This document shows positions 49,188 through 58,889 of a DNA stretch of 64,000 nt, piece after piece (position 1 is the first letter of the stretch; every line of letters starts with the position of its first letter). This DNA is from Phormidesmis priestleyi BC1401 (GTDB lineage Bacteria; Cyanobacteriota; Cyanobacteriia; Leptolyngbyales; Leptolyngbyaceae). The notes beneath the pieces were generated by a model, which did no database searches, was not told the origin of the DNA, and was given only the letters and a program-made list of their open reading frames with translations. The stretch covers positions 1 through 64,000 of the forward strand of contig NZ_LXYR01000010.1 in assembly GCF_001650195.1 (NCBI RefSeq). The letters are read 5' to 3'. Both the position numbers and the translations under genes were made by a program.

Positions 49188-52100
49188 TTATTGGAGGTAT
49201 TCTTGCAGTGATTTGACAGTGAGCGGCTGAGATTGAAGAGACCGGATGGCAGCAGCCGTAGCTTTTGCCCCTGCGATCGTCGTGATGACTGGAATCTTGT
49301 AGCTCAATGCGGTGCGACGAATCAGGCGATCGTCATTCAGCGCTTCTTTGCCCAACGGGGTGTTGATAATGAGTTGAATCAGCTCATTTTTAATGGAATC
49401 AATCACATGGGGTCTGCCCTCATGGACTTTGAGTACGAGGTCAACCGCACAGCCATTCTCGACAAGAACTTTGCGGGTGCCTTCGGTGGCGATGACTTTG
49501 AAGCCTAAGCTGATCAGATCTTTGACGACTGGAACGACGGCTGCTTTTTCACGATCGCTCATTGACACAAACACGGTGCCCTTAAGCGGCAAACGCTGAC
49601 TGGCGGCGAGTTCTGCCTTGGCGAAGGCTTTGCCAAAATCGGTATCAATGCCCATGACTTCTCCAGTCGATCGCATCTCAGGTCCGAGAATGGTGTCGGT
49701 GCCGGGAAATTTGTCGAAGGGCAACACGGCTTCTTTGACGGAAATGTGTTTAGGAATAATTTCCTCAGTGAAGTTCAACTCTTTTAGGGTTTTGCCAGAC
49801 ATGACGCGGGCGGCAATTTGAGCGAGAGGATGTCCGATCGCTTTCGACACAAAGGGCACGGTGCGCGACGCACGAGGATTCGCTTCTAAAATAAATACCT
49901 GATCGCCTTGAACGGCAAACTGAATATTCATCAAACCAATCACGTTTAGGGCTTTGGCAAGCTCGATCGTCCAGGTGCGAATCTGATTGAGAACTGGCTC
50001 CGACAAAGTGATTGATGGAATCGAACAAGCTGAGTCTCCAGAGTGGATTCCCGCCTGTTCGATATGCTCCATGATGCCGCCGATTACGACTTGCCCAGTC
50101 ATATCGGCGATCGCGTCTACATCGACCTCGATCGCGTTCTCTAAAAAGTGATCGATCAGAATCGGGTGATCGGGTTCGATCTGGACGGCATAGCTCATGT
50201 AGCGTTCTAGCTCCGAGTCGGAGTAGACAATCTCCATCGCTCGACCGCCCAACACATAGCTTGGACGAACCACGACGGGATATTGGATTCTCTGGGCGAC
50301 TTCTCGCGCGGCTTCATAGGTGCGGGCAAGCCCGTTGGGAGGCTGTTGGATGTTGAGTTTGCGGAGAATCTTCTCAAATCGCTCTCGGTCTTCGGCGGTG
50401 TCGATCGAGTCGGGTGAGGTGCCCCAGATCTTGGTTTGAGGGAGGGATTTCAGCGCCTCTTGTAGAGGAATCGCCAGCTTGAGCGGGGTCTGTCCGCCAA
50501 ACTGAATGATTACGCCCTCCGGGTTCTCAGCTTCGATGATGTTAAGGACATCTTCTTGAGTTAATGGCTCAAAATAGAGCCGATCGCTGGTGTCATAGTC
50601 GGTCGAAACGGTTTCGGGGTTTGAGTTAACCATGATCGTCTCAAATCCATCGGCACCGAGCGCAAATGATGCGTGACAGCAGCAATAATCAAACTCAATG
50701 CCCTGCCCGATTCGGTTGGGTCCACCTCCCAGAATCATAACTTTTCGCCTATCGGACGGCAGCACCTCAGTTTCTTCTTCGTAAGCAGAATAATAGTAAG
50801 GAGTCAGTGCCTCAAATTCAGCCGCGCAGGTGTCTACGGTTTTATAGACGGGGATCACGCCAAGAGACTTGCGATAGGCGCGGACATCATTCTCGTGAGT
50901 TTTAGTGGCAAAAGCAATTTGTCGATCGCTAAACCCTTGCCGTTTGATGGTGTACATCTTGGCTTTATCAAGACTCTGCAATGTCGTGCGTTTGAGCAGC
51001 TTTTCAGTCTCTAGCAAGTCGTGCATCTTGTCTAGAAACCAGGGATCGATGTTGGTTAGCTCATAAATTTCCTCAACCGTCATGCCCATTTGCATCGCGT
51101 GGCGCACCGTGAAGATGCGATCGGGGTTTGGGGTGCGAAGTCCTGCTCGAATTTGTTCGAGACTGGGAAGCTTTTCTGGGCGATCGCAGCCCCAACCCGC
51201 CCGTCCGGTTTCTAATGAGCGAAGTGCCTTTTGAAACGATTCTTGAAAAGTGCGCCCGATCGCCATTGCCTCACCCACCGACTTCATCTGCGTGGTCAGA
51301 ACCTGGGAGGAGCCGCTGAATTTCTCAAAGGCGAAGCGGGGAATCTTGGTGACGACATAATCGATCGTCGGCTCAAAGCTAGCAGGAGTCTTTTTGGTAA
51401 TGTCGTTGGGAATCTCGTCTAGTGTGTAACCAACCGCGAGCTTTGCCGCCATTTTAGCGATCGGAAATCCGGTTGCCTTGGATGCCAACGCCGAACTGCG
51501 CGACACGCGAGGATTCATCTCGATCACGACTAACTCGCCCGTCACCGGATTGATCGCAAACTGAATATTCGATCCGCCCGTCTCGACCCCAATTTCGCGA
51601 ATAATCTTGATTGATGCGTCTCGCAGGCGTTGATATTCTTTATCAGTCAGCGTTTGCGCCGGAGCCACCGTGATCGAGTCGCCCGTGTGGATGCCCATCG
51701 GGTCAATGTTTTCGATCGAGCAGATGATCACGACGTTATCGGCGAGATCGCGCATCACTTCTAGCTCATACTCTTTCCAGCCGAGCAGAGATTTCTCAAT
51801 CAAAATCTGAGACACCGGACTGGCATCTAGACCTGACTGGGCGATTTCCTCAAACTCTTTCTGGTTATAGGCGATGCCGCCCCCGGTTCCGCCCATCGTA
51901 AAGCCGGGACGGATAATTAAGGGATAACTGCCGATTTGCTGCCCGATCGCGCGAGATTCTTCTAGAGTTTCTGCCAAACCAGACGGACACACAGCGACTC
52001 CGATCCGCCCCATTGCCTCTTTAAAGAGTTTGCGATCTTCAGCCATCTCGATCGCCGGAAGTTTTGCGCCGATCAGTTCGACATTGTATTTATCGAGAGT

Positions 52101-52418
52101 GCCATTCTTTGCCAGCGTAACTGCAAGATTGAGAGCCGTTTGTCCGCCCATCGTCGGCAAGAGCGCATCGGGGCGTTCTCGCTCGATAATCAGGGCGACC
52201 AATTCAGGAGTCAGCGGCTCAATGTAGGTGCGATCGGCGGTCTCTGGGTCGGTCATGATGGTCGCTGGGTTTGAGTTGACCAGAACCACTTCATATCCTT
52301 CATCTCGCAGGGCTTTGCAGGCTTGAGTACCGGAATAGTCGAATTCGCAGGCTTGCCCAATCACAATGGGACCGGAGCCGATGAGCAGAATTTTGTGGAG
52401 GTCTTGGCGACGAGGCAT
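49188..52418 (-). CDS. carB: Carbamoyl-phosphate synthase large subunit
   Basis: 1076 residues, full length. Two ATP-grasp halves are visible: [20 protein letters not shown] and [20 protein letters not shown] open the two PreATP domains, and [20 protein letters not shown] and [20 protein letters not shown] are the glycine-rich loops. The C-terminal MGS-like allosteric domain (from ~940) has [20 protein letters not shown]. It makes carbamoyl phosphate for arginine and pyrimidine synthesis. The small subunit gene is not in the window. Confidence 0.98.
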   Translation of the reverse strand: MPRRQDLHKILLIGSGPIVIGQACEFDYSGTQACKALRDEGYEVVLVNSNPATIMTDPETADRTYIEPLTPELVALIIERERPDALLPTMGGQTALNLAVTLAKNGTLDKYNVELIGAKLPAIEMAEDRKLFKEAMGRIGVAVCPSGLAETLEESRAIGQQIGSYPLIIRPGFTMGGTGGGIAYNQKEFEEIAQSGLDASPVSQILIEKSLLGWKEYELEVMRDLADNVVIICSIENIDPMGIHTGDSITVAPAQTLTDKEYQRLRDASIKIIREIGVETGGSNIQFAINPVTGELVVIEMNPRVSRSSALASKATGFPIAKMAAKLAVGYTLDEIPNDITKKTPASFEPTIDYVVTKIPRFAFEKFSGSSQVLTTQMKSVGEAMAIGRTFQESFQKALRSLETGRAGWGCDRPEKLPSLEQIRAGLRTPNPDRIFTVRHAMQMGMTVEEIYELTNIDPWFLDKMHDLLETEKLLKRTTLQSLDKAKMYTIKRQGFSDRQIAFATKTHENDVRAYRKSLGVIPVYKTVDTCAAEFEALTPYYYSAYEEETEVLPSDRRKVMILGGGPNRIGQGIEFDYCCCHASFALGADGFETIMVNSNPETVSTDYDTSDRLYFEPLTQEDVLNIIEAENPEGVIIQFGGQTPLKLAIPLQEALKSLPQTKIWGTSPDSIDTAEDRERFEKILRKLNIQQPPNGLARTYEAAREVAQRIQYPVVVRPSYVLGGRAMEIVYSDSELERYMSYAVQIEPDHPILIDHFLENAIEVDVDAIADMTGQVVIGGIMEHIEQAGIHSGDSACSIPSITLSEPVLNQIRTWTIELAKALNVIGLMNIQFAVQGDQVFILEANPRASRTVPFVSKAIGHPLAQIAARVMSGKTLKELNFTEEIIPKHISVKEAVLPFDKFPGTDTILGPEMRSTGEVMGIDTDFGKAFAKAELAASQRLPLKGTVFVSMSDREKAAVVPVVKDLISLGFKVIATEGTRKVLVENGCAVDLVLKVHEGRPHVIDSIKNELIQLIINTPLGKEALNDDRLIRRTALSYKIPVITTIAGAKATAAAIRSLQSQPLTVKSLQEYLQ

Positions 52419-52637
52419 GGTGAAGTTAGAGCCGTTGAGTTTAAATCCAACTCATTGTAGAGGCTTTCATTTACAGAATTGTTGCGGTTTTATCCATTCC
52501 AAAGATTTGATGATTTAAAGGACAGGAGTGAATGGACAAGGCGGCAAGAAGACAAGGGTGGAGAGGAAGGTTAAGTTTTAAGTAGTACAAGGTTGGAAAA
52601 AGCAGAGTGTTCTGAGCGACGAACCTCTTCAACGATC

Positions 52638-52752
52638 GATGCCCTCCTCACGAAGTGGGGCGAAGCCCTCGCCAACCCCTCTCCCCAATGGAGAAGGGAG
52701 CCAGAACTCCTGTCCCCTCTCCATTAGGGAGAGGGCTAGGGTGAGGGTAAAA
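52638..52752. repeat. REP/MITE-family repeat upstream of carB
   Basis: TGCCCTCCTCACGAAGTGGG, CCCTCGCCAACCCCTCTCCC, AATGGAGAAGGGAGCCAGAA and CCATTAGGGAGAGGGCTAGG follow the element at 34327 in the same orientation. The terminal AGACCTCC ends are not preserved. The rest of the gap 52419-52925 has no supported gene. Confidence 0.75.
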
Positions 52753-52925
52753 TCTGCGCTTCCAATAGATCGATTCAGCAACGCCAAAATTCGACCGTGT
52801 GCAGCCAGACTATAAGTGATGCGATCGACGTGCCGCTTGCGAAAATTAACACTATCACTGGGCACGTTCTAATATGTAGGTGACTTCCCTCGTACCATAG
52901 TTTTTAGTGACCGAGAATAAATGAC

Positions 52926-54050
52926 TTGGACGTGCGAAATGATCAAGATCAACTGATTCGCGCTGACCCGCCTCAGTGGTTACGGCGACTCCCAACTGCT
53001 GTACGGGTAGCATTATTAGTAGCGCTCTACCTCATAAGCTGGTATGTGCTAGATCTCGTCGCTCTGCGGTTTGAATCAGCACCCGAAATTCAGATCTGGT
53101 ATCCACCATCGGCTCTAGACGTGATGCTGCTGCTAGTGTTTGGGCTGCGCTTTGCGCCAGCCTTGCTGCTCAATACCTTCATCCATGTGTGGTTTGTCAC
53201 GGGTCGCTATCTGCCTCTCGACACGCTGATCATTTTTGACCTTACAACGACTCTGGGCTACACAATAGCGTGTGCTCTATTGCTCCACAAGCTGCGCATT
53301 AACCCTCGGCTGCGGCGACTCCGCGATGTCATTTGGTTTACGGTGATTGCTGCCCTGATCGCCCCGTTGGTCATTGCCCTAGTGCAAGCTGCAAATTTTG
53401 CCGCGATCGGGCTGATTCCCTGGTCAGGCTGGCTGATTTCTACCTTAAATTATTGGGCAGGAGATTCTACTGGCGTTGGAATGCTCGCACCTTTGCTGCT
53501 GGTTCTGTCGCGCAGAGTGCCGTGGGTTTGGACTCACAAAGAGACTCGATCGCAGCAGGCGTTTGAGGACACGCATGAGTTGCGCTTGCCCTCTGGGCGG
53601 GGGTTACCGCTGCTGCTATTCCACATCGTGCTGTTGGCATTGGGTACATGGGCAGCATTTGGTGCTCCACGGGGAGCCAAGTTGGACTATGCCTATCTTG
53701 TTTTTTTACCGCTCATCTGGGTCGCAGTCCAGTTTGGCTTTTCTAGAGCAGCCTTGTCAGTTTTAGGAATTAATGTTGGTGCAGCGCTTTTAGTGGGTAC
53801 CAGCACTGGCGTTGCGAATACGCTGGCGCTGCAATTTGGCTTGATGGCAATGACCCACATAGGGATTTTGTTAGGGGCAATCTCCACTGAGCGCGAAAGG
53901 ACAGAAGTAAAACTGCGGCAGGCGTACCGCAAGGTGCAAACCTTCAACCATAATTTGGAACGCCAAGTCCGCGATCGCCCCCGTCAGCATCAAGCCCAAT
54001 GCCAATGCCCCAACCCGAATTCGCTGATTGGCTTTGTGGTTTGCCTCTGA
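52926..54050 (+). CDS. MASE1-type membrane sensor protein, truncated
   Basis: 374 residues from a TTG start. About eight membrane helices form a MASE1-like domain: VALLVALYLISWYVLDLVAL, IWYPPSALDVMLLLVFGLRF, LIAPLVIALVQAANFAAIGL, LNYWAGDSTGVGMLAPLLLV and FLPLIWVAVQFGFSRAALSV. A coiled stretch (LRQAYRKVQTFNHNLERQV) normally leads into PAS, kinase or GGDEF modules, but the frame then runs into foreign sequence (RDRPRQHQAQCQ) and stops. The output domain has been lost. Confidence 0.7.
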   Translation: MDVRNDQDQLIRADPPQWLRRLPTAVRVALLVALYLISWYVLDLVALRFESAPEIQIWYPPSALDVMLLLVFGLRFAPALLLNTFIHVWFVTGRYLPLDTLIIFDLTTTLGYTIACALLLHKLRINPRLRRLRDVIWFTVIAALIAPLVIALVQAANFAAIGLIPWSGWLISTLNYWAGDSTGVGMLAPLLLVLSRRVPWVWTHKETRSQQAFEDTHELRLPSGRGLPLLLFHIVLLALGTWAAFGAPRGAKLDYAYLVFLPLIWVAVQFGFSRAALSVLGINVGAALLVGTSTGVANTLALQFGLMAMTHIGILLGAISTERERTEVKLRQAYRKVQTFNHNLERQVRDRPRQHQAQCQCPNPNSLIGFVVCL

Positions 54051-54192
54051 CAGCAATTGCTTTGCCTGCTCCTCCGCGTCTAGACGAGTTTGCATCACTC
54101 GCTTATCAGGATCTTGGCTAGCAGCCAGAAACCCCCCGCGCTTCACGACCAAGCCCGTTAGCCGCAAATCTACCTGCTCTGCGCTGTCATCA
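53970..54192 (-). pseudogene. Fragment of another membrane protein joined to the MASE1 gene
   Basis: The minus strand encodes DDSAEQVDLRLTGLVVKRGG, QDPDKRVMQTRLDAEEQAKQ, LLSEANHKANQRIRVGALAL and GLMLTGAIAD: a helical stretch leading into a membrane segment, as in large cyanobacterial nSTAND or TPR proteins. It has no start codon and no continuation past about 53970, where the MASE1 coding sequence ends. The junction is a recombination scar. Confidence 0.5.
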
Positions 54193-54540
54193 TTGATTGG
54201 GCTTTGACTGGGCTTTTCCGGGGAACTTGCACTTCACCTGGATCTTGAACGATCCTTCAGTCGAAGTTTCAGCCAGGACAGGTATGCCTGCCTTTCCAAC
54301 AACTTTTAAATTAAATTCCAGGCTCATTTCTTCGATTTCAGCTAAACCGAAGTTGGCGAATGCACCGATCGCGTACTTGACGTAGCCCCGTATCGTGTTA
54401 TGAACCTTCTGTAAATCGACTGTTGGTAGGTCATCCCGATATTCAGGCTCGTCGTCTGGGACTTCAGTAATATTCTTCGACTCAATGTAAATTTCGTATT
54501 CTTCACCGTTGTCCTTGACGATCAACTTCTCGATTTCCAA
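54190..54540 (-). CDS. Trypco1-like (CU044_2847 family) small protein
   Basis: 116 residues. The N-terminal strands (MEIEKLIVKDNGEEYEIYIE) are followed by an acidic loop (PDDEPEYRDDL) and the characteristic core LQKVHNTIRGYVKYAIGAFA, then IEEMSLEFNLKVVGKAGIPV and GSFKIQVKCKF. This matches the trypsin-co-occurring domain 1 family, known from genome context of peptidase- and NTPase-based conflict systems. It is divergent from the caspase/nSTAND gene with 74 bp between the starts, which fits that association. Confidence 0.6.
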   Translation of the reverse strand: MEIEKLIVKDNGEEYEIYIESKNITEVPDDEPEYRDDLPTVDLQKVHNTIRGYVKYAIGAFANFGLAEIEEMSLEFNLKVVGKAGIPVLAETSTEGSFKIQVKCKFPGKAQSKPNQ

Positions 54541-54614
54541 AATGGATGACCTCGCCAGAAAATATTGCTACGTTGGTAAGAATACCGTGAAACCTCTAGG
54601 CTGGCTCAGGAATT

Positions 54615-57600
54615 ATGACTCGATATGCGCTTGTCGTTGGAGTTGCTAGGTATGACAATTTCCGCAATCTGGATAAGGCGGCTACGGATGCAGCAGCGAT
54701 CGCCCATATCCTTCAAGTTCACGGTCGGTATCAAGTCAAACCATCACCGAGACGGTTGGTTAAGCCAGAAAATCGATGGGAGCTTGACCTAGACAAGAAG
54801 CTGACAGCAAAGGATTTAAGTCAAGACCTCGAAGAATTCTTGCTAGATAAAGCGGAGGGTCATGAGGCGCTGATCTATTTTGCGGGACACGGGTTTGAGT
54901 TGACAAGATTGGGGCGAACAAAGAAGGGCTATCTAGCGACCTCCGATTGTAAGAAAGATGAGGTAGGCAACGCGATTTCGTTTGATGATTTGAATGCCCT
55001 GATTCAAAAATCACGCCTCAGCAGTCTCGTAATGATTCTAGATTGTTGCAATGCAGGGTCATTTCTGGAACGGACGCTACTAGATTCAGCCTTGACTGCC
55101 TTTAATGGGAAGCAAGACTATTACTTAATTACAGCCTGTCGATCGTTTGAACGGGCACGGGAAGGAGAGGAGCATGGTGTTTTTACAGCGTCTGTCCTCA
55201 AAGGATTGCAGGCGGAGAATGCAGACAGTGAGGGGGCTGTAACGGGTGATCGCCTATTTGACTTCATTCAACGCGATTTGCGGCAGAGTGGACAGGAGCC
55301 GATTCGGACAGGAACAGGGCGATCGATCGCGTTAGTGAATTACCAACCGCAAGCGAAAACTGTGACAGCAATTGTGGATGAGGGCGGTGAAATCATCTGC
55401 CCTTATCAGGGGCTACAGGCATTTACAGTAAAGCAACAGGAATTTTTCTTCGGTCGCAAGCAGGTTGTTGAGTTAATTAACCAAAAACTAAATAAAAAGC
55501 CATTTGTTCCAGTGATTGGGGCATCGGGAAGTGGCAAATCTTCAGTGGTGAGAGCAGGGTTGATGCCTTGGCTATCCGAGAGTGGTTGGCACATTTTGGA
55601 GCCAATTAAGCCAGGGTTTGAACCATTGGCAGCATTGCGTGGGACATTTGAACCGTTCTTCAAGCGATCGCGCTCAGAAATTCAAACACTGCATCACTTA
55701 ATTGCTCGTGATTCAGCAGGATTATCCAGCGTAATAGAGCGGTTACCAAACGATGGTAAGTATCTGCTTGTGGTGGATCAGTTTGAGGAAGTGTTTACGG
55801 TTTGTGCAAACAAAACAGAACAGCAACGGTTCATTGAGTTGATTACCCAGATCGCAGAGACTCAAAACTCTCAATTAGCGGTTGTGACAACAATGAGAGC
55901 AGATTTTCTAGAACCCTGTCTGCATCACCCATCATTGCATCAACTGATTCAGTCTCAAGCAGTGTATATGAATCCATTAACTGGAATAAATTTGCGGGAT
56001 GCCATTATGGAACCTGCAAAGCGCCAAGGCTACACAATTGAGGAAGCATTACTACTGCAAATTCTGGAGGATGTAGGAAAAGAACTAGGATTTCTACCAT
56101 TGCTGGAGTTTGTTCTGACAAAGCTGTGGGAGAAACGGGATACAGACGATCATCTGCTAACGCTAGAACAGTATGAAAAACTGGGCGGACTCACTGGGGC
56201 ACTCAATCTCCATGCTGAACGAATTTATCTCTACCAAGATTACAAAGCAGAGTCGCCTTCTGACAAACGAGGTGAGCAAGAGCAAGAGTGGATAAAGCGA
56301 ATCTTTCTGAGACTTGTACGGACAGGAGAAGGAGAAAAAGATACTCGTCAACGCCAACTCAAAGCAAGTTTGTTGACAATCGGAGGAGATGCTCCAGCAA
56401 CGCAAGAAGCTTTGAGAGAATTAATAGATGGCGAGGGTGGGTTAGTGCGAGAGCGGTTGCTATTTTCTGGACAGGAAACCTATGATTTGGAACCTTGGGT
56501 AGATTTAGCACATGAAGCCTTGATAGATGGATGGAGACGATTTGCCGAGTGGCGTAAGGAGAATCGTGAACTACGCAGGTTAACTGATCGACTTGAGGAC
56601 GCGAATCGAGAATGGCTACACAACAAGCAAGATTCTCAATTCTTATTGATGGGAGGGTTTTTAGGTCAAGTACGAGAACAGTGGCAGAAGCTTGAGCCAG
56701 ATTTGAACTCTAGCGTTCGGAAATTCTATGATTTCAGCAACCAATATGAACATGGCCAGATAGCCGAAAAAGAGAGGCAAGAACAGATAACGCTCACCAT
56801 GTATCGCTACATGCCACAAGAACTAATAGAAGAGGTACTTAAAAGTGGTAACGCCAAGTTGGGCGGCGAGCGCAAAGAGGTTTCGGTGCTGACCTCTAGC
56901 ATTCTTGACTACACCACATTAACCGAAATCTTGGCGGCAGAAGAAGTGGTGAAAGTGCTGAACGAATATTTCGAGTTGATGGTGGATGCAATCGCTGCGC
57001 ACAGAGGTACACCATACAGATATACTGATGGCGGTGGGATCATGGCGGTTTTTGGTTCGCTTATACTGGGTGATGGCTCACCTCTGGATGATCACGAGTG
57101 GATGTCGGGGCAAACGGCAGTTGAGATGCTTCATCGGCTCATCGACTTCAACGCAAAACGTCGAGCAGAACATAAGAAGACCATCAAAATCGGCATTGGC
57201 ATCAACTCTGGCACCGTGATTAGCGGCAACATTGGTTCCAGTAAGCGAATGGAGTTTACCGTGACCGGTAGCGAAGTGAGCTTGGGTTCTACATTAGGAG
57301 AAGCCAATGAGCAATACGGCACCGATATTCTAATTAGCGAGAGCACTTATCGCCCCTGCGCCGATCGCTTTTGGACGCGGGAACTCGACTTCATTAGAGT
57401 CAAAGGCAAAAATAACCCGGTGGCTATTTATGAACTGGTGGGGCTGCGATCGGAAAGGATTTCTGACCAAAAGCTGCAAGTGATTGAGCACTACGAAAAA
57501 GCACGAAAGCACTACTTAAATCGCAAGTTTGCTCTCGCGATCGCTGGATTTGCAACCGTTTTAGAAATTGACAGGCGCGACAAAGCGGCGGCGCTGCACA

Positions 57601-57677
57601 TGGAGCGCTGTCAACACTGGCTCACAAATCCTCCGATTGGCGAGTGGGATGGCAGCTTGGAATTTGGTAGACGTTAG
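54615..57677 (+). CDS. Caspase-nSTAND ATPase-pseudocyclase protein
   Basis: 1020 residues. Caspase-like peptidase at 1-245: MTRYALVVGVARYDNFRNLD, His92 in YFAGHGFE, Cys145 in ILDCCNAGSF. nSTAND1-type ATPase at about 262-640: CPYQGLQAF, Walker A GASGSGKSS at 302-310, Walker B YLLVVDQFEE at 383-392. A helical region follows. A class III cyclase-like domain spans about 745-930 (KRMEFTVTG, GINSGTVISGNIG). All its catalytic residues are replaced, so it should be inactive. A C-terminal helical tail ends HMERCQHWLTNPPIGEWDGS. It is probably an NLR-like immune or stress switch in which ligand sensing drives proteolysis. Confidence 0.82.
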   Translation: MTRYALVVGVARYDNFRNLDKAATDAAAIAHILQVHGRYQVKPSPRRLVKPENRWELDLDKKLTAKDLSQDLEEFLLDKAEGHEALIYFAGHGFELTRLGRTKKGYLATSDCKKDEVGNAISFDDLNALIQKSRLSSLVMILDCCNAGSFLERTLLDSALTAFNGKQDYYLITACRSFERAREGEEHGVFTASVLKGLQAENADSEGAVTGDRLFDFIQRDLRQSGQEPIRTGTGRSIALVNYQPQAKTVTAIVDEGGEIICPYQGLQAFTVKQQEFFFGRKQVVELINQKLNKKPFVPVIGASGSGKSSVVRAGLMPWLSESGWHILEPIKPGFEPLAALRGTFEPFFKRSRSEIQTLHHLIARDSAGLSSVIERLPNDGKYLLVVDQFEEVFTVCANKTEQQRFIELITQIAETQNSQLAVVTTMRADFLEPCLHHPSLHQLIQSQAVYMNPLTGINLRDAIMEPAKRQGYTIEEALLLQILEDVGKELGFLPLLEFVLTKLWEKRDTDDHLLTLEQYEKLGGLTGALNLHAERIYLYQDYKAESPSDKRGEQEQEWIKRIFLRLVRTGEGEKDTRQRQLKASLLTIGGDAPATQEALRELIDGEGGLVRERLLFSGQETYDLEPWVDLAHEALIDGWRRFAEWRKENRELRRLTDRLEDANREWLHNKQDSQFLLMGGFLGQVREQWQKLEPDLNSSVRKFYDFSNQYEHGQIAEKERQEQITLTMYRYMPQELIEEVLKSGNAKLGGERKEVSVLTSSILDYTTLTEILAAEEVVKVLNEYFELMVDAIAAHRGTPYRYTDGGGIMAVFGSLILGDGSPLDDHEWMSGQTAVEMLHRLIDFNAKRRAEHKKTIKIGIGINSGTVISGNIGSSKRMEFTVTGSEVSLGSTLGEANEQYGTDILISESTYRPCADRFWTRELDFIRVKGKNNPVAIYELVGLRSERISDQKLQVIEHYEKARKHYLNRKFALAIAGFATVLEIDRRDKAAALHMERCQHWLTNPPIGEWDGSLEFGRR

Positions 57678-57737
57678 ACGTGTTGAAAATCTGATTGAAA
57701 AAGTCTTAATCAACAGCTCACCTGCAAAACATCACGC

Positions 57738-57743
57738 TATAAT
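57738..57743 (+). promoter_or_regulatory. -10 box of the tmRNA promoter
   Basis: TATAAT lies 12 bp upstream of the mature 5' end of the tmRNA. No good -35 box is seen at the usual distance. The caspase/nSTAND gene ends 60 bp upstream on the same strand. Confidence 0.6.
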
Positions 57744-57755
57744 GAGGAAAGTCAC

Positions 57756-58136
57756 GGGGCTGTAACGGTTTCGACAGGTTGGCGAACGTCACAACGTGAT
57801 TCAGGTCGAGAGGGAGTCCACTCTCGTAAATATCGGCTCAAAACACAGTACATGCGAACAACATTGTACCCTTCGCTCGTAAAGCAGTCACTGCCTAAAA
57901 ACCCCTAGCGGTTCGAGCGTCTACGATTTGACACCGTTAAGGATCGTAGAACAACCCCAACGGTTGCTCTAGTCGATCGCCTCAAGTCGGTTTGCTAGCT
58001 AAGACAATACTTGAGAATCCCACCGTTCGGGATAATGAACGGTTCCCGCTTCGAGGATTAGAGAAGCTAAACCTGTGAATGAGCGGTGTGCTAATACCCA
58101 ATTTGGACACGGGTTCGACTCCCGTCAGCTCCACTA
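57756..58136 (+). ncRNA. ssrA: Transfer-messenger RNA
   Basis: The 5' end GGGGCTGTAACGGTTTCGAC and the 3' end GGTTCGACTCCCGTCAGCTC are the conserved tRNA-like halves; GGGGCTG pairs with CAGCTCC as the acceptor stem. The tag frame at 57854-57898 encodes ANNIVPFARKAVTA and a TAA. ANNIV is the usual cyanobacterial tag start. The C-terminal VTA differs from the common alanine-alanine end. The 3' CCA is not encoded (ACTA follows). It rescues stalled ribosomes together with SmpB. Confidence 0.95.
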
Positions 58137-58142
58137 ACCATC

Positions 58143-58178
58143 AAAAAGGGGAGGTTCTAAATCAGAACTTCCCTTTTT
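58143..58178 (+). terminator. Rho-independent terminator of tmRNA
   Basis: The stem AAAAAGGGGAGGTTCT pairs with AGAACTTCCCTTTTT (one bulge) around a 5-nt loop, with the T-run inside the 3' arm. Because of the A-run it may also work in reverse for the leftward gene that ends at 58239. Confidence 0.88.
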
Positions 58179-58238
58179 AGATTGAACATCTCAAGTCGTT
58201 AAGCATCCCTACAAGTTTCTGTGAAATAGGTGTTAGCC

Positions 58239-58607
58239 CTATTTTGCGAGAGATTGACCAACCCCTTTTTCTGCAAAATATTGACTGAGAAACGTGTTGG
58301 TAAAGGAAAGCACAACGGGAGCTAACACGATCGCTAACACACCGTGCACTGCAAATCCGGGAACTAGGAGGGACGCTAGCCAAAAGCAAACTCCGTTTAC
58401 AACCAGCGAAAACAAGCCTAATGTCACAAAGGTAACTGGCAGCGAGAGAAGAGAAAGAACGGGTTTAACAAACGCGTTGACCAATCCGATCGAGATCGCT
58501 GCTAACAATGCAGCAGGGAATGTGTTGATGTCAACTCCAGGAACGGTGAGGTCAACGATCAGTAGACTTAATGCAGTCGTCAACGTAGTCAAAAAGAATC
58601 CAAGCAT
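58239..58607 (-). CDS. Phage-holin-family small membrane protein
   Basis: 122 residues with four hydrophobic helices: MLGFFLTTLTTALSLLIVDL, FPAALLAAISIGLVNAFVKP, VLSLLSLPVTFVTLGLFSLV and FAVHGVLAIVLAPVVLSFTN. FVKPVLSLLSLPVTFVTLGL is the hallmark of the 'phage holin family' (superfamily IV) proteins common in cyanobacteria; most are not lytic holins and are of unknown function. It shares strand and spacing with the next two genes and may be co-regulated with them. Confidence 0.85.
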   Translation of the reverse strand: MLGFFLTTLTTALSLLIVDLTVPGVDINTFPAALLAAISIGLVNAFVKPVLSLLSLPVTFVTLGLFSLVVNGVCFWLASLLVPGFAVHGVLAIVLAPVVLSFTNTFLSQYFAEKGVGQSLAK

Positions 58608-58637
58608 ATTTATTTCTCTAAGTTAAGTGAAGTCGAG

Positions 58638-58826
58638 TCAGAAAGTGCCTTGCTGATTGGCTTTTTCTTCAGATTTAGCGATCGCCCAAACTGCATGAAT
58701 TACGCCAGGAATCCAGCCTAAAAAGGTAAGCGCGATGTTAATCAATAAAGTGGTGCTAAACCCATAGGTTAGAAAAACACCAACGGGGGGTAGAAGAATG
58801 CCAAGTAAAATGCGAATGAGTTGCAT
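58638..58826 (-). CDS. YqaE/Pmp3 family membrane protein
   Basis: 62 residues with two helices: LIRILLGILLPPVGVFLTYG and LLINIALTFLGWIPGVIHAV. The LPPVGVFL and GWIPGVIHA motifs define the Pmp3/YqaE family, stress-induced membrane proteins linked to salt and cold tolerance. It lies 30 bp upstream of the holin-family gene on the same strand. Confidence 0.93.
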   Translation of the reverse strand: MQLIRILLGILLPPVGVFLTYGFSTTLLINIALTFLGWIPGVIHAVWAIAKSEEKANQQGTF

Positions 58827-58889
58827 AAATTAACCTCAGTGGGAATGATAAAAGAATGGGAACTGAAATCTAGATCGTGGACGTTGAAG

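Noticed and set aside
52629-52865. 78-codon minus-strand frame upstream of carB
   Set aside because: Most of it is the translated REP/MITE repeat.
58239-58607. Prophage lysis gene
   Set aside because: The 'holin family' name is historical; there are no endolysin or other phage genes nearby, and such proteins are common in cyanobacterial chromosomes.
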